From assembly GCF_004168255.1 (NCBI RefSeq), contig NZ_SEWG01000002.1:248001-312000 (forward strand): a DNA stretch of 64,000 bases, read 5' to 3'. The first letter of the stretch is position 1. Every line of letters begins with the position of its first letter. The position numbers and the translations under genes were made by a program. This document shows, one piece after another, positions 35,983 through 45,485 of this stretch. Under the pieces are notes generated by a model, which was not told the DNA's origin, did not search any database, and saw only the letters and a list, made by a program, of their open reading frames with translations. The stretch comes from Mucilaginibacter terrigena (GTDB lineage: Bacteria > Bacteroidota > Bacteroidia > Sphingobacteriales > Sphingobacteriaceae).

Positions 35983-36315
35983 TTATTTAAGTTTTGGTTT
36001 TTGTTCAATTTGCTCGTTATCCAAAAAGTCTTCCAGGGCATTCAGTTTACCGGTCCAGAATGCGCGGTACTGGCCTGTCCATTTAGCCACCTGTTCCAGC
36101 TTTTTAAGTTCGGCCCGGCAATAGCGTTCGCGGCCTTGCTGTTTAATGGTAATAAGCCCGCACTGGGTAAGTATCTTAATGTGTTTTGATATTGCAGGCC
36201 TGCTTATCTCAAAGCTATCTGCAATGGCGTTCAGGTTCATCTGCCGCGCGGCAAGCAGGTTTATGATCTGGCGCCGGGTAGGGTCGGCAATGGCCTGGAA
36301 TACATCTCGTCTCAT
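35983..36315 (-). CDS. ArsR-family repressor, second copy
   Basis: It starts with the same 15 residues ([15 protein letters not shown]) as the regulator at 4960-5274 and has the recognition helix [17 protein letters not shown]. There are no metal-sensing cysteines in the sensing helix. The divergence of the remainder shows an old duplication or parallel acquisition rather than a recent copy. It forms an operon with the AHSA1 gene and has two operator-like repeats in its promoter. Confidence 0.9.
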   Translation of the reverse strand: MRRDVFQAIADPTRRQIINLLAARQMNLNAIADSFEISRPAISKHIKILTQCGLITIKQQGRERYCRAELKKLEQVAKWTGQYRAFWTGKLNALEDFLDNEQIEQKPKLK

Positions 36316-36380
36316 TTTATATGTGTTACCGTTCGGTTACGCAAATGTATATGATACCTTTTGGTTACGCAAACAAATGT
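36316..36380 (-). promoter_or_regulatory. Promoter with two operator repeats for the second ArsR/AHSA1 pair
   Basis: Copies at 36325-36340 (gttaccgttcggttac) and 36353-36368 (gataccttttggttac) are 28 bp apart. On the minus strand TTTG, 20 nt, TACATTTG forms a Bacteroidota promoter; one repeat lies in the spacer, the other just after the -7 box. Confidence 0.65.
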
Positions 36381-36393
36381 TAAATATTTTTTG

Positions 36394-36435
36394 TTGTTAC
36401 GAAATATTCGTATAATTACGATAGTTTCGTAACAA
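36394..36435. promoter_or_regulatory. Nested palindrome between divergent genes
   Basis: Outer 11-bp arms ttgttacgaaa / tttcgtaacaa enclose a second dyad tcgta / tacga. It lies 19 bp before the DUF6624 gene and could be its operator or a leader hairpin. Confidence 0.5.
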
Positions 36436-36454
36436 AATTAAATGTAAACATATC

Positions 36455-37390
36455 ATGAGAACTGTAATCGCAATTATCGCCGTCAATTTAATGCTGTTTC
36501 GTACAGCGCTGGCGCAAAACACCGGGGGTTATCCCGATTCAATTAAAAAAGCATTTGCCTTATACGAGGCAAAAAATTACCGGGCATCGGCACAAACTTA
36601 TACCAACGCGTTTAAAGTTAATGGGTGGAAAGGGTTTAGCGACGACAGGTATAACGCAGCCTGTTCGTGGGCGTTGGCCGGTAATGCCGATAGCGCGTTT
36701 TACCAGTTAGACCGTGTTGTAAACCTAATGGCATACAACAACTACGCCCACATCACTACCGATACCGACCTGAACAGCTTGCATAACAATAAACGCTGGG
36801 CAACGCTGATTGCTACGGTGGCTAAAAATAAAGAGAAGGCCGAGGAAAAACTAAACAAGCCGCTGGTGAGAGAACTGGAAACCATTTATGCCGACGACCA
36901 GAGCGGGCGTAAAAAAATAGACAGCCTGGCTAAGATCTATGGACTGCAGTCGCCGCAGGTAAAAGAGCTTTTTAAAACTATAGCTTTGCAGGATTCCGTT
37001 AACCTGATGAAGGTGAAAAAGATACTGGATAAGCATGGTTGGGCAGGCCCCGATGAAGTTGGCGCTTTAGGTACAGTTACCCTGTTTTTGGTAATACAGC
37101 ACGCCGACCTTGCCACTCAAAAGCAATACTTACCCCTTATGCGCGAGGCCGTAAAAAGCAAAAAGCTGAGGGCATCCAGCCTGGCTATGCTGGAAGACCG
37201 TATAAACGTGCGCGAAGGGAAAAAGCAATTGTATGGCAGCCAGCTACGGTCTGATGCAGAGGGTAAAATGAAATTTGACCCTATTGAAGATGAACCTAAC
37301 GTAGATAAGCGCCGCGCCGAAGTAGGTTTAGAGCCGCTAAAAGATTACGCCAAACGCTTTGGTTTGGATTACACCGTACCCGAACAATAA
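36455..37390 (+). CDS. Secreted TPR plus DUF6624-like protein
   Basis: A signal peptide (RTVIAIIAVNLMLFRTALAQ) is followed by TPR-like helices (about 25-125; FALYEAKNYRASAQTYTNAF, RYNAACSWALAGNADSAFYQ). The C-terminal domain (about 140-311) has the DUF6624 pattern: VKKILDKHGWAGPDEVG, LVIQHAD, LPLMREAVK, ASSLAMLEDRINVREGKKQLYGSQ. Function of the domain is unknown. It is monocistronic and ends in a hairpin shared with the convergent kinase gene. Confidence 0.8.
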   Translation: MRTVIAIIAVNLMLFRTALAQNTGGYPDSIKKAFALYEAKNYRASAQTYTNAFKVNGWKGFSDDRYNAACSWALAGNADSAFYQLDRVVNLMAYNNYAHITTDTDLNSLHNNKRWATLIATVAKNKEKAEEKLNKPLVRELETIYADDQSGRKKIDSLAKIYGLQSPQVKELFKTIALQDSVNLMKVKKILDKHGWAGPDEVGALGTVTLFLVIQHADLATQKQYLPLMREAVKSKKLRASSLAMLEDRINVREGKKQLYGSQLRSDAEGKMKFDPIEDEPNVDKRRAEVGLEPLKDYAKRFGLDYTVPEQ

Positions 37391-37397
37391 TAAATAG

Positions 37398-37428
37398 TAC
37401 AGCATCGCACTAAAAGTGCGGTGCTGTA
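37398..37428. terminator. Bidirectional hairpin between convergent genes
   Basis: Arms of 14 bp (tacagcatcgcact / agtgcggtgctgta) have a 3-nt loop. It lacks a long T run on either side. Confidence 0.65.
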
Positions 37429-37429
37429 A

Positions 37430-39415
37430 TTAACCCTGTTTAAGCGGGATCTCGAAGCTGAAAGTTGAACCTTTGCTGGGTTCGCTTTCTACATACAGCC
37501 GGCCCTGGTGGCGGGCAATAATTTCGTGGCTGATGTATAAGCCTATGCCCAGGCCAGAGATATGCGATGCCAGGTCGTCCACACGGTAAAAGCGCGAGAA
37601 AATACGTTCCTGTTGTTCCTTGCTTATACCAAGGCCAAAATCCTGTACGGTTACTGTTGCTTTATCTTCTGATCTTGATACAGAGATATTGATCAGGTCG
37701 GCCTGCGGCGAATATTTAATGGCGTTTGATATCAGGTTGATGATCACCTGCTCTATCCGTTGCTTATCGGCGTTAACAAGCAGTTCGTCAATATCCGAAC
37801 AAATAATTATCCGGTGCGATTTGGTTGAATACTGCATCAGGTCGGCCACTTCATCAACCAGGTGCGGCAGGTTAAACTCACTGAAAGAGAACGGCAGCTT
37901 ACCGGCCTCTATCTTAGAAACATCAAGCAGGTCTGATATCAGGTCGGACAGTTTGTTTATTTGCGATAGCGCTTTTTGAATAAACGTTTTATTCCTGTCA
38001 TCGGCTGCCAGGCTGCGGTCGATAATTTGCAGGTAGCCGTTAAGGCTGGTCATGGGGGTTTTTAGCTCGTGGCTGGCAAGGCCTATAAATTCGTCCTTTT
38101 TTGAGTTGAGTACCTGGATCTCCTCGTATAATTTAGCGTTATCAAGCGCAACGCTGGCCTGCGATGCCACGCCAGATACCAGCGTTTCGTGCTCACGGGT
38201 AAACCGGGCAACCTCGGGGTGGCCCAAAAATAACCCGCCTATAACTGTGCCGTTTTTTGACATAACCGGTACAGCAAGGTAACTTACTACAGGCAAATGC
38301 CCTTTAGGCATGCCGTAATGCGGGCGGTTATGGCCATAGCGCGGGTCTTTGGTAATATCATCAACCCGCACCACACCTAAACCATTAAACGTATGCGCAA
38401 AAACGTCAGTGTTGCGCGGCATGCCAAATTTTTCGAATGCCTCCCGCGGCGCACCCGATAGCGTGTACAGCATGTACGATTCGCCCTGATCATCCAGCTT
38501 GTTATAAAAGAATGCGCCAAAAGCCGCTCCGGTAAGGGTAGTGGTGGCATCAGTAACTTTTTGCAGTATCTCCTGCACATCCAGTTTTTCTGATATGGTT
38601 TTGCCAATAGAGTTTAGCACCTCCAGGTTTTCGGCATATTGCTGCAGTGTATTTTCGGCCATTTGCTGTTTAGAAACATTACGGGCAATTTTTGATGCGC
38701 CGATAACCTTACCCTTCAGGTCCTTAATGGGCGATATGGCCAAAGAAACCGGGATCTCGAAACCGTTTTTATGTAAGCGGTAAGTTTTGTAATGTTCAAT
38801 TTTTTCGCCGTTTCTTATTTTAGTTAGTATTTCGGTTTCTTCCTGTAGCCGTTCGTGCGGTATCAGCATGGTGATGGGGCTGCCTATAGCCTCGGTTTCG
38901 GTGTACCCAAATAATTGTTCCGCACCACCGTTCCAACTGGTAATGATGCCCTGCAGTGTTTTACTTACAATGGCATCGTCTGATGTGGTAACTATAGAGG
39001 CCAGCATAGCCTGTTTGCGCTCGCTGTTTCTTTGTTCAGTAACATCTAATAGTGTATTGATAGCGCCTGTAAGGCGGCCTTCCGTATCAAATACAGGTAC
39101 GGGGTGCGTTAATACGTTCAGGCGTGTTCCGTTAGGGCGTTCTACAATAATTTCTTCGCCGTTAATAGCATCGCCGCCTTTTAAAACCCGTGCCATAGGG
39201 CAGGTATCTAAAGGAAGGGCTTGCCCATCTGTTGTAAATATTTTTTTGGCACCGGTCCATAGCTCGCTGTTTTTTTCAGGGGTGCGCCCCCATAATTTAA
39301 CCGCTGCATCGTTAAACGATGTGATATGGCCGTCATTGTCGCAGGTGTACACGGCAACGGGCAGGGTATTAAAATGGGCATAAGATAGTTGTGTGTTCGC
39401 TACCGGGTTTGTCAT
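37430..39415 (-). CDS. PAS-PAS-GAF hybrid sensor histidine kinase
   Basis: The start at ATG 39415 (MTNPVANTQLSYAHF) is chosen over a GTG at 39448. Order: PAS (PVAVYTCDNDGHITSFNDAA), PAS (GIITSWNGGAEQLFGYTETE), GAF (about 275-420), HisKA with phospho-His in ASHELKTPMTSL, and HATPase with N box INLISNAIKYSP, G1 DFGLGIS and G2 GLGIGLYIS. There is no transmembrane segment, so it senses cytoplasmic signals, perhaps small molecules or redox. No response regulator gene is adjacent. Confidence 0.93.
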   Translation of the reverse strand: MTNPVANTQLSYAHFNTLPVAVYTCDNDGHITSFNDAAVKLWGRTPEKNSELWTGAKKIFTTDGQALPLDTCPMARVLKGGDAINGEEIIVERPNGTRLNVLTHPVPVFDTEGRLTGAINTLLDVTEQRNSERKQAMLASIVTTSDDAIVSKTLQGIITSWNGGAEQLFGYTETEAIGSPITMLIPHERLQEETEILTKIRNGEKIEHYKTYRLHKNGFEIPVSLAISPIKDLKGKVIGASKIARNVSKQQMAENTLQQYAENLEVLNSIGKTISEKLDVQEILQKVTDATTTLTGAAFGAFFYNKLDDQGESYMLYTLSGAPREAFEKFGMPRNTDVFAHTFNGLGVVRVDDITKDPRYGHNRPHYGMPKGHLPVVSYLAVPVMSKNGTVIGGLFLGHPEVARFTREHETLVSGVASQASVALDNAKLYEEIQVLNSKKDEFIGLASHELKTPMTSLNGYLQIIDRSLAADDRNKTFIQKALSQINKLSDLISDLLDVSKIEAGKLPFSFSEFNLPHLVDEVADLMQYSTKSHRIIICSDIDELLVNADKQRIEQVIINLISNAIKYSPQADLINISVSRSEDKATVTVQDFGLGISKEQQERIFSRFYRVDDLASHISGLGIGLYISHEIIARHQGRLYVESEPSKGSTFSFEIPLKQG

Positions 39416-39627
39416 TTCTTTTGCAGTGTATGGTTTCGGCGGTGTCACTATATAAATATGAAACCATTCCCAAAATGTGTAAATATAATTACTTCATCAT
39501 AAAAATAGAAAAGGCAACGGGTAATATACTTGGCAGAGTTATCTGCCAACACTATTCCAAAAAAGTAATTGATGTTAGATATAAACCATTAAGAGGCAAA
39601 AATGTTAGGGATACATAACAACTATTT

Positions 39628-40677
39628 ATGGCAGATATTGCAAAACGTTTCCCGCAAAACCCCTTATTGGCGCCAAAAGACCTTAAAGCCACCAGCGAAG
39701 GCCTGCATATAGCCTGTTTATTAAACCCCGGTGTTTTTAGGTTTGATGGCAAGATATGGCTATTGGTGAGGGTTGCCGAGCGCCCGCAGCAAAGCGAGGT
39801 ACATGTATCCTTCCCGATACTGACCGCAACCGGCGATACGCAGATCATGGAAATTGCCCTGGATGATGCCGACCTGATAGCTACCGATGCCAGGGTAGTA
39901 AGGTATAAGGGGGTAGATTACCTCACCACCTTATCGCACCTGCGCCTGCTTAACAGCGATGATGGCGTGCATTTTACCGAGCCGGAGGATTATAATAAAT
40001 TATTTGGCAGCGGCCCGCTGCAAACCTTCGGGATTGAAGATTGCCGGGTTACCTGTTTGCAAGGAACGTATTATTTAACTTTTACCGCCGTATCTGATAG
40101 CGGGGTGGGCGTGGGCATGCGTACCACAACCGATTGGAAAGCCTTTCAATCGCATGGGATGATATTGCCACCGCATAACAAGGACGTCGCCATTTTTGAA
40201 GAGAAAATAAACGGATTGTATTATGCCCTGCACCGGCCCAGCAGTGTAGATATTGGCGGCAACTATATCTGGATAGCCCAATCGCCCGATGGCGACCACT
40301 GGGGCAACCATAAATGTATTGTTAAAACCCGGCCGGGCATGTGGGACAGCGCCCGTGTTGGCGCAGGCGCGGCACCCATAAAAACCGAAAAAGGCTGGCT
40401 GGAAATTTACCACGGCGCCACCAAAGAGCACCGTTACTGTTTAGGCGCGGTTTTGCTGGATCTTAACGACCCTTCCATCGTGCTGGCCCGCACCACCGAA
40501 CCCATTATGGAACCTACCGAGGCTTATGAAACCACCGGCTTTTTTGGCCACGTGGTTTTCACCAACGGCCATGTAGTTGATGGCGATACCATTACCATAT
40601 ACTATGGCGCTGCCGACGAGTATGTATGCGGCGCTAAATTTTCGATAGCAGAGATATTTGAAGCGTTGGAAATTTAG
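39628..40677 (+). CDS. GH130-family glycoside phosphorylase-like protein
   Basis: The five-bladed propeller pattern of GH130 mannosyl phosphorylases is visible: LLNPGVFRFDGKIWLLVRVAE, GIEDCRVTC, VAIFEEKINGLYYALHRPS, WDSARVGAGAAPIKTEKGWL, IYHGATKEHRYCLGAVLLDL and ETTGFFGHVVF. Members split beta-mannosides with phosphate, giving mannose 1-phosphate. No signal peptide, consistent with cytoplasmic phosphorolysis. The general acid Asp is probably in GIED. It precedes uxaC by 92 bp. Confidence 0.88.
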   Translation: MADIAKRFPQNPLLAPKDLKATSEGLHIACLLNPGVFRFDGKIWLLVRVAERPQQSEVHVSFPILTATGDTQIMEIALDDADLIATDARVVRYKGVDYLTTLSHLRLLNSDDGVHFTEPEDYNKLFGSGPLQTFGIEDCRVTCLQGTYYLTFTAVSDSGVGVGMRTTTDWKAFQSHGMILPPHNKDVAIFEEKINGLYYALHRPSSVDIGGNYIWIAQSPDGDHWGNHKCIVKTRPGMWDSARVGAGAAPIKTEKGWLEIYHGATKEHRYCLGAVLLDLNDPSIVLARTTEPIMEPTEAYETTGFFGHVVFTNGHVVDGDTITIYYGAADEYVCGAKFSIAEIFEALEI

Positions 40678-40769
40678 GTAGAAGTACTTTTAACAACTAA
40701 AACGTTTGCGCAATTGTGCTTAACATGTATCAAAAATGTTTAATACATTGCCTTTTCTAATAACCTGTT

Positions 40770-42176
40770 ATGAAAAGCTTTTTAGATGAGGATTTTTTGC
40801 TGCATTCTGATACCGCCCGCGAATTGTATCACGATCATGCGAAGAATCTCCCCATTATAGATTACCACTGCCATTTACCGCCCGGGCAAATTGCGGGCAA
40901 TATCAATTTTAACAACCTAACACACGCCTGGCTCAACGGCGACCACTATAAATGGCGCGCTATGCGGGCAAATGGCGTAAACGAGGCCTACATAACCGGC
41001 AATAAACCCGATAACGAGAAGTTTGAGCAATGGGCTGCAACTGTGCCTTATACCTTACGCAACCCGCTGTACCATTGGACACACCTGGAGCTTCAGCGTT
41101 ATTTTGGCATTACATCGCGCCTGATGCCCGGCACGGCCGATTTTATTTATGACGATTGCACCGAAAAACTGCAAAGCCCCGCATACTCGGTACACGGCCT
41201 TCTCGAAAAAATGAATGTAGAGGTAATATGCACTACCGACGACCCGCTGGATGACCTTAGCCACCACGAGCAATATAAAAAGGATGGCGGCCCGGTGAAA
41301 ATGTTTCCGGCGTTCAGGCCTGATAAGGCCATGCACATAGAGGATATTGCAGGCTTAAATGCATATATCACTAAACTGGAAGAGGTATCGAACACCGGCA
41401 TCAATAAGTTTGACGATTATTTGTACGCGCTTAAAAACCGCCATCATTACTTTGCCGCCAATGGCTGTACCGTAGCCGACCACGGCCTTGAACACGTTTA
41501 CGCCGAAGAATATACCGATGAAGAGATCCGCGAGATCTTCGATAAAGTACGCGCGGAGAAAAAGGTGACCAATACCGAAAAGATAAAATTTAAATCGGCT
41601 ATGCTGTATAACTTCGCGGTTTGGAACCAGGAGAAGGATTGGGTGCAGCAATTTCATTTGGGCGCTATACGCAATAACAATAGCCGCCTGCTCAGCCAGC
41701 TTGGTCCCGATACAGGCTTTGATTCCATCGGCGATTTTAGCCAGGCCAGGCCGCTCTCTAAGTTTTTAAACAAGCTGGATAAGGACGACCGCCTTGCCAA
41801 AACCATCGTTTACAACTTAAACCCGGCCGATAACGAAATGATGGCAGCAATGGTAGGTAATTTTAACGACGGCTCGGTAGCGGGCAAGGTGCAGTTTGGC
41901 TCGGCCTGGTGGTTCCTGGATCAAAAGGACGGCATGACCAAACAGCTGAACGCCCTATCGAACATGGGCCTGCTTAGTCGTTTCATCGGTATGCTTACCG
42001 ATTCGCGCAGTTTCCTGTCGTTCCCCCGCCACGAGTATTTCAGGCGCATCCTTTGCAACCTGTTTGCCCAGGATATTGAAAACGGCGAGTTGCCAAACGA
42101 TATAGAATGGACAGGCAAGATCATCCAGGATATCTGCTATTACAACGCCAAAAGCTATTTTAAATTTAAGCAGTAA
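40770..42176 (+). CDS. uxaC: Glucuronate (uronate) isomerase
   Basis: The 468-aa amidohydrolase-fold enzyme matches UxaC from end to end: FLDEDFLLHSDTARELYHDH, IIDYHCHLPPGQIA, CTTDDPLDDLSHH, and the C-terminal RHEYFRRILCNLFAQDIENG. It converts D-glucuronate to D-fructuronate and D-galacturonate to D-tagaturonate, the first step of cytosolic uronate breakdown. uxaB, uxuA and kdg genes are not nearby. The 3' end overlaps the convergent kinase gene by 11 bp. Confidence 0.95.
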   Translation: MKSFLDEDFLLHSDTARELYHDHAKNLPIIDYHCHLPPGQIAGNINFNNLTHAWLNGDHYKWRAMRANGVNEAYITGNKPDNEKFEQWAATVPYTLRNPLYHWTHLELQRYFGITSRLMPGTADFIYDDCTEKLQSPAYSVHGLLEKMNVEVICTTDDPLDDLSHHEQYKKDGGPVKMFPAFRPDKAMHIEDIAGLNAYITKLEEVSNTGINKFDDYLYALKNRHHYFAANGCTVADHGLEHVYAEEYTDEEIREIFDKVRAEKKVTNTEKIKFKSAMLYNFAVWNQEKDWVQQFHLGAIRNNNSRLLSQLGPDTGFDSIGDFSQARPLSKFLNKLDKDDRLAKTIVYNLNPADNEMMAAMVGNFNDGSVAGKVQFGSAWWFLDQKDGMTKQLNALSNMGLLSRFIGMLTDSRSFLSFPRHEYFRRILCNLFAQDIENGELPNDIEWTGKIIQDICYYNAKSYFKFKQ

Positions 42177-43998
42177 GCGGGATATAAATGGCAACCAGCG
42201 TACCCTTGTTCTGGTCGGACGAGATATCTACCGTGCCTTTTAAATAGGCAACGCGGGTAATGATATTCTTCAGGCCTATACCCTCGAACTTCATTTTATC
42301 GGCGGTGTTAAAGCCGATGCCGTTGTCTTCGATGGTGACTGATATATTGTCGGTTTCGCGCGTAAGGTTTATATCCAGGCGGCTTGCCCTGGAGTGTTTT
42401 ATTACGTTGTTAACGCATTCCTGCACCACGCGGTAAAGCACAATCTCCACGTTATTGTCTAAACGCTCATCAAGTCCGTAGGCTTCAAGGTTTACCTTCA
42501 GGTGGTGCGAATCTATCTTATTCACAAAATCTTTTATTGCCGATGCCAGGCCTATCTTCAGCAAAATGTTCGGCATCATCTGGTGCGCTATGGTACGTAC
42601 CTCCTTGCAGCTTTCGTCAACCATGGCAAGGGTTTTTTCGGCCAGCGCCTGCTCGTCAGTATTGGTTAAAACCACGCGTTCCATCAGGCTGCTCAGGTTC
42701 ATACGCACCGCCGAAAACAGCTGGCCTACGCCATCGTGCAGGTCGGCCGCTATGCGTTTGCGCTCTTTTTCTTCGGCCTGTATAATGCCTTTAGTAGCTA
42801 TATCCTGCTGGTTTAATATCGCTGCCTGTAACACATGCCTTTGTTTTAACCGGTAACTGCGGTACGATTGCAGCCCGATAATAATAACACCCGCAAATAA
42901 AGCCGCGATAACAATGATGGTAGTGTTGCGCCTGCTAATTTCAAATTGCTGCTGCTGTATCAGTTTTTGCCTGCGTTCGGTCTCAAATTTCACGTTCAGT
43001 TCCGACAGCTGTTTGGTGCTTTCCACATTAATGAATTTATCTTTTGTGGTAGCATACAGTTTATGGTAATTAAAGGCATCTTTATAATCCCCGGCTTTGG
43101 CGGCGGCATCGGCCATGCTTTCGTAGGCAGCTTCTACAATTTCAATGGCGTTTATTTTTTTTGCTATCGCGATGCTTTTGTTGCAATAGGCAAGCGCGTT
43201 CTTGTACTCGCCCATTTCGCCGTACAGGTTGCCAATATTGTTATAGGTAGCGGCCATCATCCATTTATCGCCTGTTTTTTCTGATAAGGCCAACGCCTTT
43301 AAATTATACTCAAGCGATGAGCCGTAGTTTTTTTGGAACTTATATACGATAGCCACGTTACTTAACGCCATCGAGATCTTGGCCGTATTATGCTGTTTGG
43401 TATAAACCGCCAACGCGCTTTTGTAGGCGCTAATGGCCTTATCGTATTTAAGCTGCTGTTCGTAAACGGTCCCCTTGTTGTTTTGGCAGTCGGCAACCAG
43501 TTCTTCATTGTTCACCTGGCGTGCAAGTGCTTCAGCTTTATCATAATAGCCAAGCGCTTCGTTAAATTTTTTCCAGCTGATGTAAAGGGCGCCAATGTGC
43601 TTATATATATGCGCGGTAAGGTCTTTATCGTTTGTTTTATCGGCTTTTTTCAACGCCAGCTCATAACTGCCAAATGCTTTTACGTTTTCGCCCTTATCGG
43701 CATATATCCGGCCTATATTAATGTGTGCCTCAATAAAATCAACGGCATTGTTTTGTTTATCAGCAGCGGCGGCTACCTCGGCATATAATAACTGGGCGGT
43801 ATCTATATTGCCGCCATCTAATTGTGCCTTGGCCAGTTTCAGGCGCAGCATCAAATTGTCGGGATATTTTTTAAGCTCGGCGTTCAGGCTGTCGATATGC
43901 GGCGATTGCGCCAATATCCTGATGGGGGATAGCAATAACAAAACAATCAAAAACCTGCACAGGGCCCGCATTGTAAACTGGTTTTTACTTTTATACAT
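42166..43998 (-). CDS. TPR-containing sensor histidine kinase (NarL/DesK type)
   Basis: From ATG 43998 or 43971 a signal sequence (FLIVLLLLSPIRILAQ) leads into five or six periplasmic TPRs (ADKGENVKAFGSYELALKKA, YNNIGNLYGEMGEYKNALAY). A membrane helix (IIVIAALFAGVIIIGL) and a cytoplasmic HisKA_3 domain follow, with phospho-His in RIAADLHDGVGQL, then a HATPase domain (VIKHSRASRLDI, DNGIGF, GIGLKNI). Kinases of this class pair with LuxR-type response regulators, but none is encoded nearby. The ligand sensed by the TPRs is unknown. Confidence 0.9.
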   Translation of the reverse strand: MYKSKNQFTMRALCRFLIVLLLLSPIRILAQSPHIDSLNAELKKYPDNLMLRLKLAKAQLDGGNIDTAQLLYAEVAAAADKQNNAVDFIEAHINIGRIYADKGENVKAFGSYELALKKADKTNDKDLTAHIYKHIGALYISWKKFNEALGYYDKAEALARQVNNEELVADCQNNKGTVYEQQLKYDKAISAYKSALAVYTKQHNTAKISMALSNVAIVYKFQKNYGSSLEYNLKALALSEKTGDKWMMAATYNNIGNLYGEMGEYKNALAYCNKSIAIAKKINAIEIVEAAYESMADAAAKAGDYKDAFNYHKLYATTKDKFINVESTKQLSELNVKFETERRQKLIQQQQFEISRRNTTIIVIAALFAGVIIIGLQSYRSYRLKQRHVLQAAILNQQDIATKGIIQAEEKERKRIAADLHDGVGQLFSAVRMNLSSLMERVVLTNTDEQALAEKTLAMVDESCKEVRTIAHQMMPNILLKIGLASAIKDFVNKIDSHHLKVNLEAYGLDERLDNNVEIVLYRVVQECVNNVIKHSRASRLDINLTRETDNISVTIEDNGIGFNTADKMKFEGIGLKNIITRVAYLKGTVDISSDQNKGTLVAIYIPLTA

Positions 43999-44312
43999 AT
44001 CAATAGGGATAGGTGTCAAATGCATGCGCCAAAACCGGGGGGAAGCCAAAGTGGTACATTGCAAATGATATATTAAAAGTGACAAAAGGGGTGTTTAATC
44101 CATATACCGTAAATCCCGCATTTTTATGTACCGCTGTTTGGGTAAGTAGAAAGATTATTTATAAACGTTTTGGTAACATACTTAATACAATAGGTTGATG
44201 TTGAATAATACTTCTTCAAATTATTTAAAAAGTATTCTATATTTAAATGGAAATTTCCTGAAACCATTACCGGTGGCCAGTACCGGTTTTTTAAACCTTT
44301 ATTATCATCATC
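43999..44312. other. 314-bp intergenic region between divergent genes
   Basis: The region is AT-rich and holds no credible gene. It should contain the promoters of the TPR kinase and of the acyltransferase-like gene. I see no strong repeat or operator. Confidence 0.4.
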
Positions 44313-45470
44313 ATGACAGCAAAAAAAGCCGCCGGCACTGCCGATGCTACTGATGTTAACACATCGCCTTTTACCTACGAACGCCTTTACTCGTTAGATG
44401 CCCTGCGGGGTTTTGATATGTTTTGGATATTGGGGGGCGAAGAGATCTTTCATACGCTGGCTAAAGCCACAGGCTCACCGTTTTGGGGAACAATAGCAAA
44501 CCAGTTTACCCATCCCGATTGGAACGGATTTCATTTATATGACCTGATTTTCCCACTATTCCTGTTCCTGGCAGGTGTGGCCACCCCATACTCTATAGGC
44601 CGCGAACTGGAAAAGGGTGCTACCCGGCCGCAACTGGTGCTACGTGTTATTAAGCGCGCCGCCATTTTGGTATTGTTGGGCCTGTTGGTGAACAATGGTT
44701 TAAAAACTTTGAAATCATTCGACGAGATCCGCTTTGCATCGGTACTGGGGCGCATTGGTATCGCTTATATGTTTGCCAATATTATTTACCTATACGCCAA
44801 CCGCAAATGGCAAATAGCCTGGTTTTGGGCATTTATCATCGGTTATTGGCTGCTGCTTAAATTCACAGCGGCACCGGGATTTGCCGCCGGCAACCTTACG
44901 ATGGAAGGCAACTTTGCATCGTATATGGACAGGCTGATACTACCCGGCAAACTGTATTTAGGCATCCACGATCCCGAAGGGTTATTTTCTACCATCCCCG
45001 CTATTAGCACTGGTTTACTGGGCATATTGGCAGGTACATTACTTAAGACCGGGCATCAGCATAAGGGGCGCAAAGCCGCGCTGCTGGCCATAGTTGGCGT
45101 AGTGTTTTTAATAATAGCCCAGGTTTGGAACCTCGATTTTCCGATCAATAAAAACCTGTGGACAAGCTCGTTTGTGATGGAAGTAGGCGGCTTAAGCCTG
45201 CTGCTGCTGGCGCTGTTCTATTACGTGATAGATGTGCTCGGCTACAAATCGTGGGCATTCTTTTTTAAGGTGATAGGTATGAACTCCATCCTGATATACA
45301 TCTCGGGCAAATTCATCAGCTGGAACTTTGCCACCAACGGTTTTTTTGGCTGGCTGGGAGAATGGGTTGGCCAGCCATACAATATAGTGGTAATGGCTAT
45401 TTGCTTTATCATGGTTAAATGGATGTTCCTTTATTTTATGTACAGGAAAAAAGCCTTCCTTAAAGTATAA
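44313..45470 (+). CDS. DUF5009/HGSNAT-like multispanning membrane protein
   Basis: The protein opens with the family signature LYSLDALRGFDMFWI followed by about ten membrane helices. HLYDLIFPLFLFLAGVATPYS and SVLGRIGIAYMFANII are typical of the acyltransferase_3/HGSNAT superfamily, in which human heparan-alpha-glucosaminide N-acetyltransferase passes acetyl from cytosolic acetyl-CoA to extracytoplasmic amino sugars. A glycan-acylation role is therefore likely. It stands 15 bp before a polysaccharide deacetylase-like gene, so acetyl transfer and removal may be co-regulated. Confidence 0.87.
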   Translation: MTAKKAAGTADATDVNTSPFTYERLYSLDALRGFDMFWILGGEEIFHTLAKATGSPFWGTIANQFTHPDWNGFHLYDLIFPLFLFLAGVATPYSIGRELEKGATRPQLVLRVIKRAAILVLLGLLVNNGLKTLKSFDEIRFASVLGRIGIAYMFANIIYLYANRKWQIAWFWAFIIGYWLLLKFTAAPGFAAGNLTMEGNFASYMDRLILPGKLYLGIHDPEGLFSTIPAISTGLLGILAGTLLKTGHQHKGRKAALLAIVGVVFLIIAQVWNLDFPINKNLWTSSFVMEVGGLSLLLLALFYYVIDVLGYKSWAFFFKVIGMNSILIYISGKFISWNFATNGFFGWLGEWVGQPYNIVVMAICFIMVKWMFLYFMYRKKAFLKV

Positions 45471-45485
45471 CAGATTAACATATAT

